Positions 54,070-62,385 of a stretch of 64,000 nt of DNA are shown here, in pieces. The stretch spans positions 1,674,001 through 1,738,000 of the forward strand of contig OY730440.1 of assembly GCA_963422655.1 (NCBI GenBank), given 5' to 3'. The notes under the pieces are model-generated. The model was not told the origin of the DNA. It was given only the letters and a program-made list of their open reading frames with translations, and searched no databases. The DNA comes from CATQHS01 sp963422655 (GTDB taxonomy: Bacteria > Actinomycetota > Acidimicrobiia > Acidimicrobiales > Aldehydirespiratoraceae). The stretch's first letter is position 1. Each line of letters opens with the position of its first letter. Made by a program: the position numbers and the translations under genes.

Positions 54070-54085
54070 TGTTTCACGTGAAACA
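54070..54085. other. parS centromere site
   Basis: TGTTTCACGTGAAACA is a perfect match to the universal bacterial parS palindrome. It lies between parA and rsmG, the region where Actinomycetota cluster parS sites. No second copy was seen in the window. Confidence 0.95.
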
Positions 54086-54100
54086 ATCGGACTGACAAAG

Positions 54101-54733
54101 TCAAACTAGGGGGCAGCGTTGCCGAGACGAACGCCGGCGGGGTAGACCATGCGGTACAGTCCGCACTCGTCCGATAGCAAGATACCTGCCGTACGGTGTT
54201 TCCCAACTCCCCGACCAGCGGCACCCAGTTGTTCGTTCCAGATCGGCGGACCGCCATCGCTCCTCGGTCTCCGCCTTGGCCGACACAACCAACCGACCAC
54301 CCACTTTGATCAGTGGCAACCCGCACTCCGCCAACTCCGAAACCGGCCCGAACGAACGAGACGTAGCCCCATCGAATTGCTCCCGGAACTCGGGCTGATT
54401 GGCCAGATCTTCGACACGGCTGTGCACGACAGCCACTCGTTGTTCGAGTTCTACTGCTTTGACCACCGCCCTCGCGACCTGGCAACGCCGTTCGCTGGCA
54501 TCGGTCAGGACCCATTCGGATCTCGGCAACTCGAACGCCAGCAGCACCCCTGGTATCCCAGCCCCGGTACCAAGATCCACGAAGCGACTGAATGGCTCGG
54601 TTCGCCAATCCGGCACGACAAAACCAGCAGCGTGGTTCCTCAGGTCAGCCACCGAATCGCCACCAACGATCCCAGCTTTTCGGGCCGGGCTCCAGACCCG
54701 GTCCAGACGAACGTTCAGGTCCTCAATCGCCAT
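54101..54733 (-). CDS. rsmG: 16S rRNA (guanine527-N7)-methyltransferase
   Basis: A 210-residue SAM methyltransferase. FVDLGTGAGIPGVLLA is the SAM loop, VVHSRVEDLA and ATSRSFGP follow, and the C-terminal VRTVPHGLPRR matches the family's PRxxG end region, though the last residues deviate. The start at 54733 overlaps the khpB stop by 11 bases; an upstream frame through khpB is rejected. Confidence 0.92.
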   Translation of the reverse strand: MAIEDLNVRLDRVWSPARKAGIVGGDSVADLRNHAAGFVVPDWRTEPFSRFVDLGTGAGIPGVLLAFELPRSEWVLTDASERRCQVARAVVKAVELEQRVAVVHSRVEDLANQPEFREQFDGATSRSFGPVSELAECGLPLIKVGGRLVVSAKAETEERWRSADLERTTGCRWSGSWETPYGRYLAIGRVRTVPHGLPRRRSSRQRCPLV

Positions 54734-55571
54734 CTTGTGACAGACGGATGACGATCCGGCGTTGAGGCTCTTCGCCGTGACTATAGCTGTCGATACCCTC
54801 GAGACCGCTAGCGACATTGTGGACAATTTTACGGTCCGCTCTGTTCATCGGGTCCAAAGCCACGTCCTCCCCCGACGACAACACTTCACTGGCGATTCTG
54901 CGAGTGAAGGTCTCGAGCGCCTCAGCTCTTCGAGTTCTCACACCACCGATATCAACCTGAATTTTTCCTTCGCGAGTAGTACCCCCGGAACGTTGCAAGA
55001 CAATATGCACCAAGTCGTTCACGGCCTGGGCGGTGTTACCACCCGGCCCGATCAGGAAGCCGATGTTATCCCCCATCGCCTCGATACGCCAGATATCGTT
55101 CTTGAGTTGCCGGGTAAACGTCAGAGCAATACCCATCGTCTCTGCCAAACCCTTTACGAACGACTCGGCCAAATCCGCTTGTTCAGTCAACGAGAGTTCC
55201 TGTCTCATCTTTTTATCCTTTCCGACATCTTTCGACGTAACCGTCTTCGGCTTCTCAAGGGGCGGACCTGACTTCTTCCGTTTGGCTACAGACCCAGGTT
55301 TGGACGGCTTCCGAGAGTTGCCCGACCGGGACTGACGACCCGAATGGGAACGTTTTTTACCTTGACTTTCCTTCGGACGTGGTGTCGTCGGCCGGACCCG
55401 GGCCCTTACTCTCGCCTGCTGTTTCTGCCGACCGAACCACCCCGTCTTACCTTCTGAGAGCACTTCGAACTCGGCATCCTCTTCGTGAATGCCGAGCCGA
55501 TCGAGAGCCTCGTCTTTGGCTAATTCGATTGTCGAACCTGTGGTTTCAACCCACTCCATTGCTTGTACCAT
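54723..55571 (-). CDS. khpB: RNA-binding protein KhpB (Jag/EloR)
   Basis: A 282-residue protein. A Jag_N domain (MEWVETTGSTIELAKDEA, GKTGWFGRQK), a long basic disordered linker (about residues 60-120), a KH domain (NIGFLIGPGGNTAQAVN) and an R3H domain (RKIVHNVASGL) are in canonical order. It controls cell elongation in Firmicutes. ATG 55571 is adjacent to AAGGA; ATG 55559 is better spaced and possible. Confidence 0.92.
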   Translation of the reverse strand: MVQAMEWVETTGSTIELAKDEALDRLGIHEEDAEFEVLSEGKTGWFGRQKQQARVRARVRPTTPRPKESQGKKRSHSGRQSRSGNSRKPSKPGSVAKRKKSGPPLEKPKTVTSKDVGKDKKMRQELSLTEQADLAESFVKGLAETMGIALTFTRQLKNDIWRIEAMGDNIGFLIGPGGNTAQAVNDLVHIVLQRSGGTTREGKIQVDIGGVRTRRAEALETFTRRIASEVLSSGEDVALDPMNRADRKIVHNVASGLEGIDSYSHGEEPQRRIVIRLSQDGD

Positions 55572-55608
55572 TCCTTCTTGATCCGGCTGACCCTTGTTGG
55601 GGAAATGG

Positions 55609-56823
55609 TCAACGGCGCTTTCTCTTCTTCTTGCTCCGGTTCTGGAATTTCTGACTCTGACCCGATCCGGACGGAGTAATTCGCCCGCCGGCCGGGGTGG
55701 TACGCCCACTCCCGGTCCGGGCTCGGCTAGGAGCCTTACCAGTACGACCACGACCTGAGCTCAAAGAGCTAGATTTCGAAGAAGAGCGCTGGCTTCGAAC
55801 TTTCTGACCCTGTGAAATCTCCCGCTTCGGCTTGCTCGGCTTGACTGTAGAGCTTCGACGCAGCCCCTTTTGATCTCGTGGAGTATCACGCTTCGGGGTG
55901 GGCGCTCCCTTGCTTTGCGTTGTGCCCTTGCCGGCTCCAGTGCCAGCTTCGTTGATCTCTGAAGCCTCGGTTCGTTTCTTGGTCAGCATCGCGCCTGGAG
56001 AATCTTCTTTGGCATACAGCGTTCTGGTGATGTAGGCCTGCTGACCAATGCGATAAAGCGCGGAGACGATGAAGTAGACTACAACTCCTGCTTGGATCCC
56101 CCAGGAGACGATGGGCAGGAAATAGGGCATAAACCTCATGACCATCTGCATCTGAGGGTTTATGGCAGCACCGGACTGGCGTTGCTGCATCTGGCGATGC
56201 TGATACAGGCCAGTAACCAGCACTATCAAAATCATCAACAAGTAGGGGAGAGCCGGTATGATGCCGTCACTCCAAGCCGAGCTTGCACTCCGGGACAGAT
56301 CGACACCCCACGAGACCATCTCGGTTTCCTGATTCAACCGCTGGTACAACTCGGTCCCAGGTGACAAATAATCTGGATCAAACGTTTGTTCGTTGAAAGA
56401 AACTGTGGTCGCTCCGGGATCAGCTCCGGTTGCACCTCTTCCGGCAGTGAATCCGAGTTGCGTACCGATCTCGGTCGTACGGCGGGTAAGTCCATTGAGA
56501 ACCCGGAACAGGACCAAGAAAATAGGAGCCTGCACCAGCAGTGGTAGGCAGCTCCCCATCGGGTTCAGGCCGTTTTCTTTGTAGAAGGCCATCATCGCTT
56601 GGTTGCGGGCCTGAGGGTCACCGCGGTACTGGTTTTGAATCCTCTTGAGCTCCGGTTGATACTGCTGCATCAACAACATCGACCTGGTCGACTTCAAGAT
56701 CAAGGGGGTGATGACGATCATGGCCGTCATCGTGAGCAACACGATGGCCATCCCGAACGAAGGCCACAGCGAGTAGAACCAAGCCAAAGCTCCGGCGATG
56801 ACATCGAAAAGGAAGTCGAGCAT
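55609..56823 (-). CDS. yidC: Membrane protein insertase YidC
   Basis: A 404-residue YidC/Oxa1 protein with five hydrophobic segments in the first 270 residues (begins MLDFLFDVIAGALAWFY) and conserved MGSCLPLLVQAPIFLVLFR. The last 130 residues are a basic, Ser/Lys/Arg-rich tail likely to bind ribosomes. It shares a base with yidD. Confidence 0.94.
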   Translation of the reverse strand: MLDFLFDVIAGALAWFYSLWPSFGMAIVLLTMTAMIVITPLILKSTRSMLLMQQYQPELKRIQNQYRGDPQARNQAMMAFYKENGLNPMGSCLPLLVQAPIFLVLFRVLNGLTRRTTEIGTQLGFTAGRGATGADPGATTVSFNEQTFDPDYLSPGTELYQRLNQETEMVSWGVDLSRSASSAWSDGIIPALPYLLMILIVLVTGLYQHRQMQQRQSGAAINPQMQMVMRFMPYFLPIVSWGIQAGVVVYFIVSALYRIGQQAYITRTLYAKEDSPGAMLTKKRTEASEINEAGTGAGKGTTQSKGAPTPKRDTPRDQKGLRRSSTVKPSKPKREISQGQKVRSQRSSSKSSSLSSGRGRTGKAPSRARTGSGRTTPAGGRITPSGSGQSQKFQNRSKKKRKRR

Positions 56824-57074
56824 CAGCCTTCCTTGCTGTACCGGATGGAGGTCACAGGTTCAGGTACCGGGTCCAAACCCGATCGAGCCCAGGGATGGCA
56901 TCTACACAACCGGCCGACCGCCAGCCACCCGCCCCGGAAAGCTCCATGCATTTCCAAGGCATCCAGTGCGTACGTGGAGCATGATGGTATATATCGACAG
57001 CATGATGGCCGCCCGGTGAATAGATGCTGGTACGTGCGTACCGCTGCGGCAGCCAGACGGGCCGGAGGGCTCAC
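56823..57074 (-). CDS. yidD: Membrane protein insertion efficiency factor YidD
   Basis: An 83-residue protein with CRYIPSCSTYALDALE and GRLCRCHPW, the YidD cysteine motifs. Its GTG start overlaps the rnpA stop (GTGA). Confidence 0.94.
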   Translation of the reverse strand: MSPPARLAAAAVRTYQHLFTGRPSCCRYIPSCSTYALDALEMHGAFRGGWLAVGRLCRCHPWARSGLDPVPEPVTSIRYSKEG

Positions 57075-57409
57075 TGTGACTTCCCCGAGCGGCGCAACAG
57101 GTCAATGATCATAGCGCGAAGCTCCAAATAGGACAGCCGTTCGAGTGGAGCGGCGATACCGATGAAGTACTCACCGGGCCGGGGAAGATCGTCGAACTCA
57201 CGGTCGAGGTCTCGCAATATGGCCTGAACCCGTCGGCGAGCACGATTTCGGACCACCGCTGAGCCCACCGAACGGGGCACGCCGAAAGCGAACCGTGAAC
57301 CCGAACCAGAGACCGGGCGGTACACCACCCGGAGCGAACCTCGTCGGACCGAGACACCAGAGGCTCGTACCTGAGCAACACTACGACGGCTCGACAAGCC
57401 TTCGATCAT
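57071..57409 (-). CDS. rnpA: Ribonuclease P protein component
   Basis: A 112-residue basic protein with RFAFGVPRSVGSAVVRN and RARRRVQAILRD, the RNR RNA-binding signature. It assists the RNase P RNA in tRNA 5' maturation. Its ATG overlaps the rpmH stop. Confidence 0.95.
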   Translation of the reverse strand: MIEGLSSRRSVAQVRASGVSVRRGSLRVVYRPVSGSGSRFAFGVPRSVGSAVVRNRARRRVQAILRDLDREFDDLPRPGEYFIGIAAPLERLSYLELRAMIIDLLRRSGKSQ

Positions 57410-57543
57410 CGAACGGCGAGCCGGGCTCGCCCCTTTCGCCGCCGGGCCTGCACTACGGCTCTACCAGCGCTGGTTCGCATCCGAACCCGAAAACCGTGCT
57501 TGGCATGCCTTTTGCGAACGTTGGGCTGGTATGTGCGCTTCAT
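57406..57543 (-). CDS. rpmH: 50S ribosomal protein L34
   Basis: A 45-residue L34 (MKRTYQPNVRKRHAKHG, then RTSAGRAVVQARR). AAGGAG stands five bases before the second of two adjacent ATG codons, which sets the start at 57543. The ATGA overlap with rnpA is standard. Confidence 0.97.
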   Translation of the reverse strand: MKRTYQPNVRKRHAKHGFRVRMRTSAGRAVVQARRRKGRARLAVR

Positions 57544-57964
57544 CATTTCTCCTTGCAACAACCGCCGCCGTTTTGCGGCCCGCCGGAGTCGGGGTTGGCG
57601 GTGGGCCGCTACTGACCGCTCTACCGTACGGGTTCAGCCGGTCCCACAACAACCAGTTCTGACCCTTGCCACCAAAAGTTCACGGCATCACCGCCGACAA
57701 ATCGGCAGCCAGTGACAACGAATCCAAACTATATTGATGTTATTTATCTTCTGTAATTGTAATTTGCGAAATGGCAGTGTCTGTAACAGGGACTTCGCCG
57801 GTTTTGCAGATTTCGGCTTGCAAGATTTCCCGCCGCTGCTACGTTGCCGAGATCCCATCGAGAGAGTCGACCAGGACCAATTCTCGACCAGTTCGAATTG
57901 ACTCGAACCAACTACCCAACATGTTGTCCACAGATGTGGATAGAATTGTGGAGAAGATCCTTAA
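57544..57964. promoter_or_regulatory. rpmH-dnaA intergenic region with DnaA boxes
   Basis: A 421-base gene-free region. It contains the divergent promoters of rpmH and dnaA. An AT-rich stretch lies at about 57718-57770. A DnaA-box cluster stands just before dnaA: TTGTCCACA (57924-57932), TGTGGATAG (57935-57943, inverted) and TGTGGAGAA (57947-57955, inverted, weaker). The cluster suggests autoregulation by DnaA and may be part of a bipartite origin. Confidence 0.75.
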
Positions 57965-59320
57965 GTGAATACCGAACACGACGCCGAGGGTCTCTGGGCT
58001 GCATGTAAGCCGAGTATTCGAGCCCAAGTGAGCGATGTGGTTTGGAACACGACCTTCAGTGGCACTCGGGCCGTAGCCCTCGAAAAGGGTGAACTCGTTC
58101 TCTCTGTCCCCAACGGGCTACAAAAGAGCCGCATCGAAAACCGCTACTTCGGCGTGGTCCAAGAAGCCATCGAAGAGAACACTCCAAACGTGACCGTTTG
58201 CGTCGAAATCGACACCAACTGGAACGACATCGATTTCGACTTGGATACTTCTGAGATCGAGGAACCAAATCCCGGCCCGGGCCCAACTCCTGAACCGTGG
58301 TTCAATTCAAAGTTCACATTCGACCAGTTCGTAATCGGACATTCCAACCGGTTCGCTCATGCTGCTGCGCTATCAGTGGCCGAGGCCCCAGCCAAGACCT
58401 ACAACCCACTGTTCATCTACGGTGATTCCGGCCTCGGTAAGACCCACTTGCTGAGAGCCATTGCCCACTACGTAACCAATCACTACTCCACTTCCAAGAT
58501 TCGATACGTCACCAGTGAAACTTTCCTCAATGAATTCGTCGAGTCCATACGAAATTCGACCCAACCCCAATTCAAACAAACCTATCGCCGAATCGACGTA
58601 CTGCTCGTTGATGACATCCAGTTCATCGAAGGCAAGCAAGGATTCCAGGAAGAGTTCTTCCATACTTTCAACGAACTCCATGAAAACAACAAACAGATCG
58701 TGCTCACATCAGATAGAACTCCCGACGCTATCCCTACTTTGGAGGAACGGTTACGCAACCGCTTCAAGTCGGGCTTAATTACCGACATCCAGCGCCCCGA
58801 TCTGGAAACTCGCCTGGCTATTCTTCACAAGAAGGGCATATCTTCCACAATAAAACTGCCTTACGAAGTTCTGACGTACATCGCCGAATGCGTCACAGAC
58901 TCGATCCGGGAACTTGAAGGCGCTCTCATCAAGATTACCGCCTACTGCAACCTCACTCGGGAGCCTTGCACAGTAGATCTGACCGCCAATGTTATAGCCG
59001 ACCTCGTCACCCACACCCTGAAACCCCCGATCACAGCCCAAAACATTCTCGAGAAGGCATCAATAGCGTTCGGATTCCCGGTCGAGGAGATAATAAGCAG
59101 CAGCAGACGGCGGCCGCTGGTCGAAGCCCGCCAGATCGCCATGTACGTCACCCGCCATAGGACCGATCTGTCCTTTCCTGACATTGGCAAGATCTACGGT
59201 AACCGCGATCACACGACCGTGCTGCATGCTTTCCGAAAGATCGAATCCCAGATGAGCGAGCGCCAAGAAATCTTCGACAAGGTCCAGCAGCTCCAGAACC
59301 TCGTGACCCGCTCTTTGTGA
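57965..59320 (+). CDS. dnaA: Chromosomal replication initiator DnaA
   Basis: A 451-residue initiator. Domain I is followed by a short Pro-rich domain II (about 100-110). The AAA+ core has Walker A GDSGLGKTH and Walker B VLLVDDIQF. The C-terminal helix-turn-helix signature begins RPLVEARQIAMYVTRH. Domain II is short for Actinomycetota. It starts at GTG. Confidence 0.97.
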   Translation: MNTEHDAEGLWAACKPSIRAQVSDVVWNTTFSGTRAVALEKGELVLSVPNGLQKSRIENRYFGVVQEAIEENTPNVTVCVEIDTNWNDIDFDLDTSEIEEPNPGPGPTPEPWFNSKFTFDQFVIGHSNRFAHAAALSVAEAPAKTYNPLFIYGDSGLGKTHLLRAIAHYVTNHYSTSKIRYVTSETFLNEFVESIRNSTQPQFKQTYRRIDVLLVDDIQFIEGKQGFQEEFFHTFNELHENNKQIVLTSDRTPDAIPTLEERLRNRFKSGLITDIQRPDLETRLAILHKKGISSTIKLPYEVLTYIAECVTDSIRELEGALIKITAYCNLTREPCTVDLTANVIADLVTHTLKPPITAQNILEKASIAFGFPVEEIISSSRRRPLVEARQIAMYVTRHRTDLSFPDIGKIYGNRDHTTVLHAFRKIESQMSERQEIFDKVQQLQNLVTRSL

Positions 59321-59666
59321 GCCCGACCTCGAGCGCATGGCCAGGCCGAAAACCCCGATATCATGGCTGAACTCATCGCCGAGACCATGCAGATGTTTGA
59401 CGCCGAAACCGCCCGCCCGGCCCGAACCCTACCGACCGGCCCCGCCGGAACGAACCACCTGAGGATGATCGGGACCAAACCAGTGGAGAACACTTGGGAA
59501 AAACCCGGCCCAATCCACAGCTCCCCGCTCGGCCGCTCGAATCCAGTGCGTACTGTGGACAAGGGCAGGATTGATTCGGAGACGTTTTCTCCGCCGAACC
59601 GGCCCGAACTCTTCCTTTTCCACAATCCACAGCCTCTATTACCTCTACCAGAAAGACGATCAAACC
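59321..59666. other. Probable oriC region between dnaA and dnaN
   Basis: A 346-base gene-free region. DnaA-box-like 9-mers include TGTGGACAA (59554-59562, inverted perfect TTGTCCACA), TTTTCCACA (59616-59624), and CAATCCACA at 59511-59519 and 59623-59631. The last 70 bases are the least GC-rich part. Position between dnaA and dnaN is the usual actinobacterial oriC. Confidence 0.75.
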
Positions 59667-60767
59667 ATGGGTATGAAGTTTCGGTGTGAACGAGACGCGC
59701 TCTTGGAAGGTGTGAACGCTGCCGGGCGGGCGGTCGCCGCTCGTGGCGGTGCTCTGCCGGTGCTGACAGGTGTACGGCTGGAGCTCGTCGGGAACGATCT
59801 CGTGATCACGGGCAGTGATCACGACCTCACCATTTCGGTGAATATCGAGGTTGCCGGTTCGGCTGATGGCTTGGTGGTGGTCCCGAGCAAGCTCATCGGT
59901 GAAGTCGTGCGGGCGTTGCCCGTGGGGGGCGTAGCCGTAGAGGTGGTCGAAGATGAGGTCCGCATTGTCGCCGGGCCGGCCGAGTTCGACCTACGGGTGA
60001 TTCCCGCTGAGGAGTATCCGAAGGCGCAGACCCCGAGCGGTTCTTCTGTCACCATCAGCGGCGGAGAGTTTCGAGCTGCTTTGCGCCAGGTGGTTCCGGC
60101 GGCGTCTTCTGACGAAGCTCGTCCCATTCTCACGGGGGTGTTGATGGTGCCAGAAGCTGATGGGCTCAGGCTGGTGTCGACCGACTCTTATCGGATGTCG
60201 GTCCGGGATCTGACCGGTACCTCGATCCTGGGAGAGGACCAGAAGGTGCTGGTTCCCAGTCGAGCCCTTGCAGAACTGGGCCGTATCATCGGCGACAATG
60301 ACGCGGTGGTGCTGCGGTTGGCGGATCGCGACGCCAGTTTCGAAGTGCGAGGGACGACGCTGGTCACCAGGCTGATCGAAGGCGATTTTCCGAATTACCG
60401 GAGTCTCATCCCGACCGATCATCCCAACAAGTTGGTGGTCGATCGTGAAAGACTGCTCGAAGCAGTGCGCAGGGTTCGGCTCCTGGCTCGAGAGTCCACC
60501 CCGATCCGGATGGCGATGAGTGCCACTACGCTCGATCTCACTGCTGTGACTACGGACGTGGGTAAAGCCCACGAAGCTTTGGAGGCGACCTATCACGGCA
60601 GTGACCTCACGGTGGCCTTCAATCCGGACTACCTCATCACCGGGATCGAAGTGGCCCCCGGTCCCGAGATAACCCTCGAGACCGTTGACGAGCTCAAGCC
60701 GGCCCTGCTGAGATCGATCGGTGACGAGGACTTCTTGTACTTGCTGATGCCGGTTCGGGTCAGTTAG
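59667..60767 (+). CDS. dnaN: DNA polymerase III beta sliding clamp
   Basis: A 366-residue clamp of three repeated domains (MKFRCERDALLEGVNAAG, then GGEFRAALRQVVPAAS and DRERLLEAVRRVRLLA). It ends YLLMPVRVS, the family terminus. ATG 59667 and ATG 59673 are both possible. It encircles DNA and tethers polymerase III. Confidence 0.97.
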   Translation: MGMKFRCERDALLEGVNAAGRAVAARGGALPVLTGVRLELVGNDLVITGSDHDLTISVNIEVAGSADGLVVVPSKLIGEVVRALPVGGVAVEVVEDEVRIVAGPAEFDLRVIPAEEYPKAQTPSGSSVTISGGEFRAALRQVVPAASSDEARPILTGVLMVPEADGLRLVSTDSYRMSVRDLTGTSILGEDQKVLVPSRALAELGRIIGDNDAVVLRLADRDASFEVRGTTLVTRLIEGDFPNYRSLIPTDHPNKLVVDRERLLEAVRRVRLLARESTPIRMAMSATTLDLTAVTTDVGKAHEALEATYHGSDLTVAFNPDYLITGIEVAPGPEITLETVDELKPALLRSIGDEDFLYLLMPVRVS

Positions 60768-60838
60768 AAGCTCATTTCCGGCTGGTCTTTCGGCCTGTTC
60801 CCGTACTGTCAGACCGAATCGACACCGGCCCGAGAAAA

Positions 60839-61912
60839 ATGCATGTTCGTTCGGTGGCGTTGGCTCAGTTTCGTTCTTACCGAGCCGCTGATTTCACCTT
60901 CCCGGCCGGGCTCACCGCGATCGTCGGTCTCAATGGGCAGGGGAAGACCAACTTGTTGGAGGCCATCGGGTACATGTCCGGTACTGGCTCATTGAGAGGA
61001 GTGCCGGACCAAGTGCTGATTCGCGACGAGGCCGAAGCCGCGATCGTCCGAGGTGAGGTCGTTCAGGAGGATGGTCGTGAAGTCGAGATCGAGATCGAGA
61101 TCGTTCGTGGCGGCCGGAACCGAGTACTTCTCAACAAACAACGAGTACCGCGGCTTCGGGCCCTGGCCGACGTGATGGTGACAACCGTGTTCTCACCCGA
61201 TGATCTGCAACTGGTCAAAGGCGGTCCCGAGCGCCGACGGCGCTGGCTCGACGACACGCTTACAGCCCGGAGCCCGGCCTTCGGCTCCCTTCGCTATGAC
61301 TTGGACCGGATCCTGCGCCAGCGCAACACGTCGTTGCGTCAAGCCCGGGGCCGGCTCAGCCGCGATATCTCGGTTACTCTCGACGTTTGGGACGAAAAAC
61401 TGGACGAAACGGGAACCCGAATCCGGGAGTCCCGGCAGGAACTGCTAGCGGTGATACAGCCCGGACTGGCCGAGGCTTACGGTATCGTGGCGGCATCGCC
61501 GGCTGAGACAGAAGCCGTCTACGTCTCGTCATGGGGGTGCGAACCTTTGGCTCGAGCATTGTCTGTCGCTCGGTCTGATGACGTGCGCCGTGGAGTCAGC
61601 ACCGTCGGACCTCACCGGGATGACGTGCGCCTCTTGGTCGGAGGTCGTCCAGCCCGGACCCATATCTCCCAGGGCGAGCAGCGTTCGCTAGCATTGGCCT
61701 TGAAGCTGGCTGCCGACGGGGCAGTGCGAGAACGGCGGGCCGTGAAACCGGTTTTGTTGCTCGATGACGTGTTCTCCGAGCTCGACCCCGCTCGGTCCGG
61801 GGCGCTACTGCAAGCCCTACCCGGGGGTCAATGCATCCTCACGACAACCTCTGCTCTACCGCCCGGCTGCATTACCGACCAAGTGGTGCGGTTGATCGGC
61901 CCGCAGTCGTGA
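60839..61912 (+). CDS. recF: DNA replication and repair protein RecF
   Basis: A 357-residue SMC-like ATPase with Walker A GLNGQGKTN, signature ISQGEQRSLALAL and Walker B VLLLDDVFSELD. It loads RecA at gaps. Its stop overlaps the dciA start (GTGA). Confidence 0.96.
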   Translation: MHVRSVALAQFRSYRAADFTFPAGLTAIVGLNGQGKTNLLEAIGYMSGTGSLRGVPDQVLIRDEAEAAIVRGEVVQEDGREVEIEIEIVRGGRNRVLLNKQRVPRLRALADVMVTTVFSPDDLQLVKGGPERRRRWLDDTLTARSPAFGSLRYDLDRILRQRNTSLRQARGRLSRDISVTLDVWDEKLDETGTRIRESRQELLAVIQPGLAEAYGIVAASPAETEAVYVSSWGCEPLARALSVARSDDVRRGVSTVGPHRDDVRLLVGGRPARTHISQGEQRSLALALKLAADGAVRERRAVKPVLLLDDVFSELDPARSGALLQALPGGQCILTTTSALPPGCITDQVVRLIGPQS

Positions 61913-62307
61913 CCGGCGGCATCGGCCGGTCCCGGAGTTGGGGTCGAGCCGAAGGATCGGGCCGGCCCCATGCTCTTGGTGGCCCCGAGTCCTCGGGACC
62001 CAAACCGGTGTCGGAATCACTCGACTTGCTCTTGGCCACTATGAATGCTCCCCAGGTCGATGTGATAGCCAGGGTGTTCTCCTGTTGGCCCGAGATCGTC
62101 GGGTCAGATCTGGCCTGTCACTGTGGTCCGGCCGCGGTGAGTGGCGACAACCTGGTTGTTGTTGCTGACGATCCGGTCTGGGCCAGTGAGCTTCAGTGGC
62201 TGGAAAAGGAACTGCTGGAGCGACTGGCCGAGACCACCGGCACGAGTAGATTTCGGGCTGTTACGGTACGGGTGAAGCCGCACCGATCTCGGCCCTCCCG
62301 CTGGTAG
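61909..62307 (+). CDS. dciA: DciA/DUF721 family helicase-loader-like protein
   Basis: A 132-residue protein with a disordered 35-residue N-terminus and the DUF721 fold (VFSCWPEIVGSDLACHC, then LVVVADDPVWASELQWLE). DciA assists DnaB in many bacteria; a complete dnaB is in this window. The GTG start overlaps recF. Confidence 0.88.
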   Translation: MTGGIGRSRSWGRAEGSGRPHALGGPESSGPKPVSESLDLLLATMNAPQVDVIARVFSCWPEIVGSDLACHCGPAAVSGDNLVVVADDPVWASELQWLEKELLERLAETTGTSRFRAVTVRVKPHRSRPSRW

Positions 62308-62385
62308 AGTTGGCAGAGGTACCAGCCTTCCGACCAGCGGCTCCAAGGACTTCTCGCGTCGGCGGGAAAGGGTTTTTCTTGTGAC

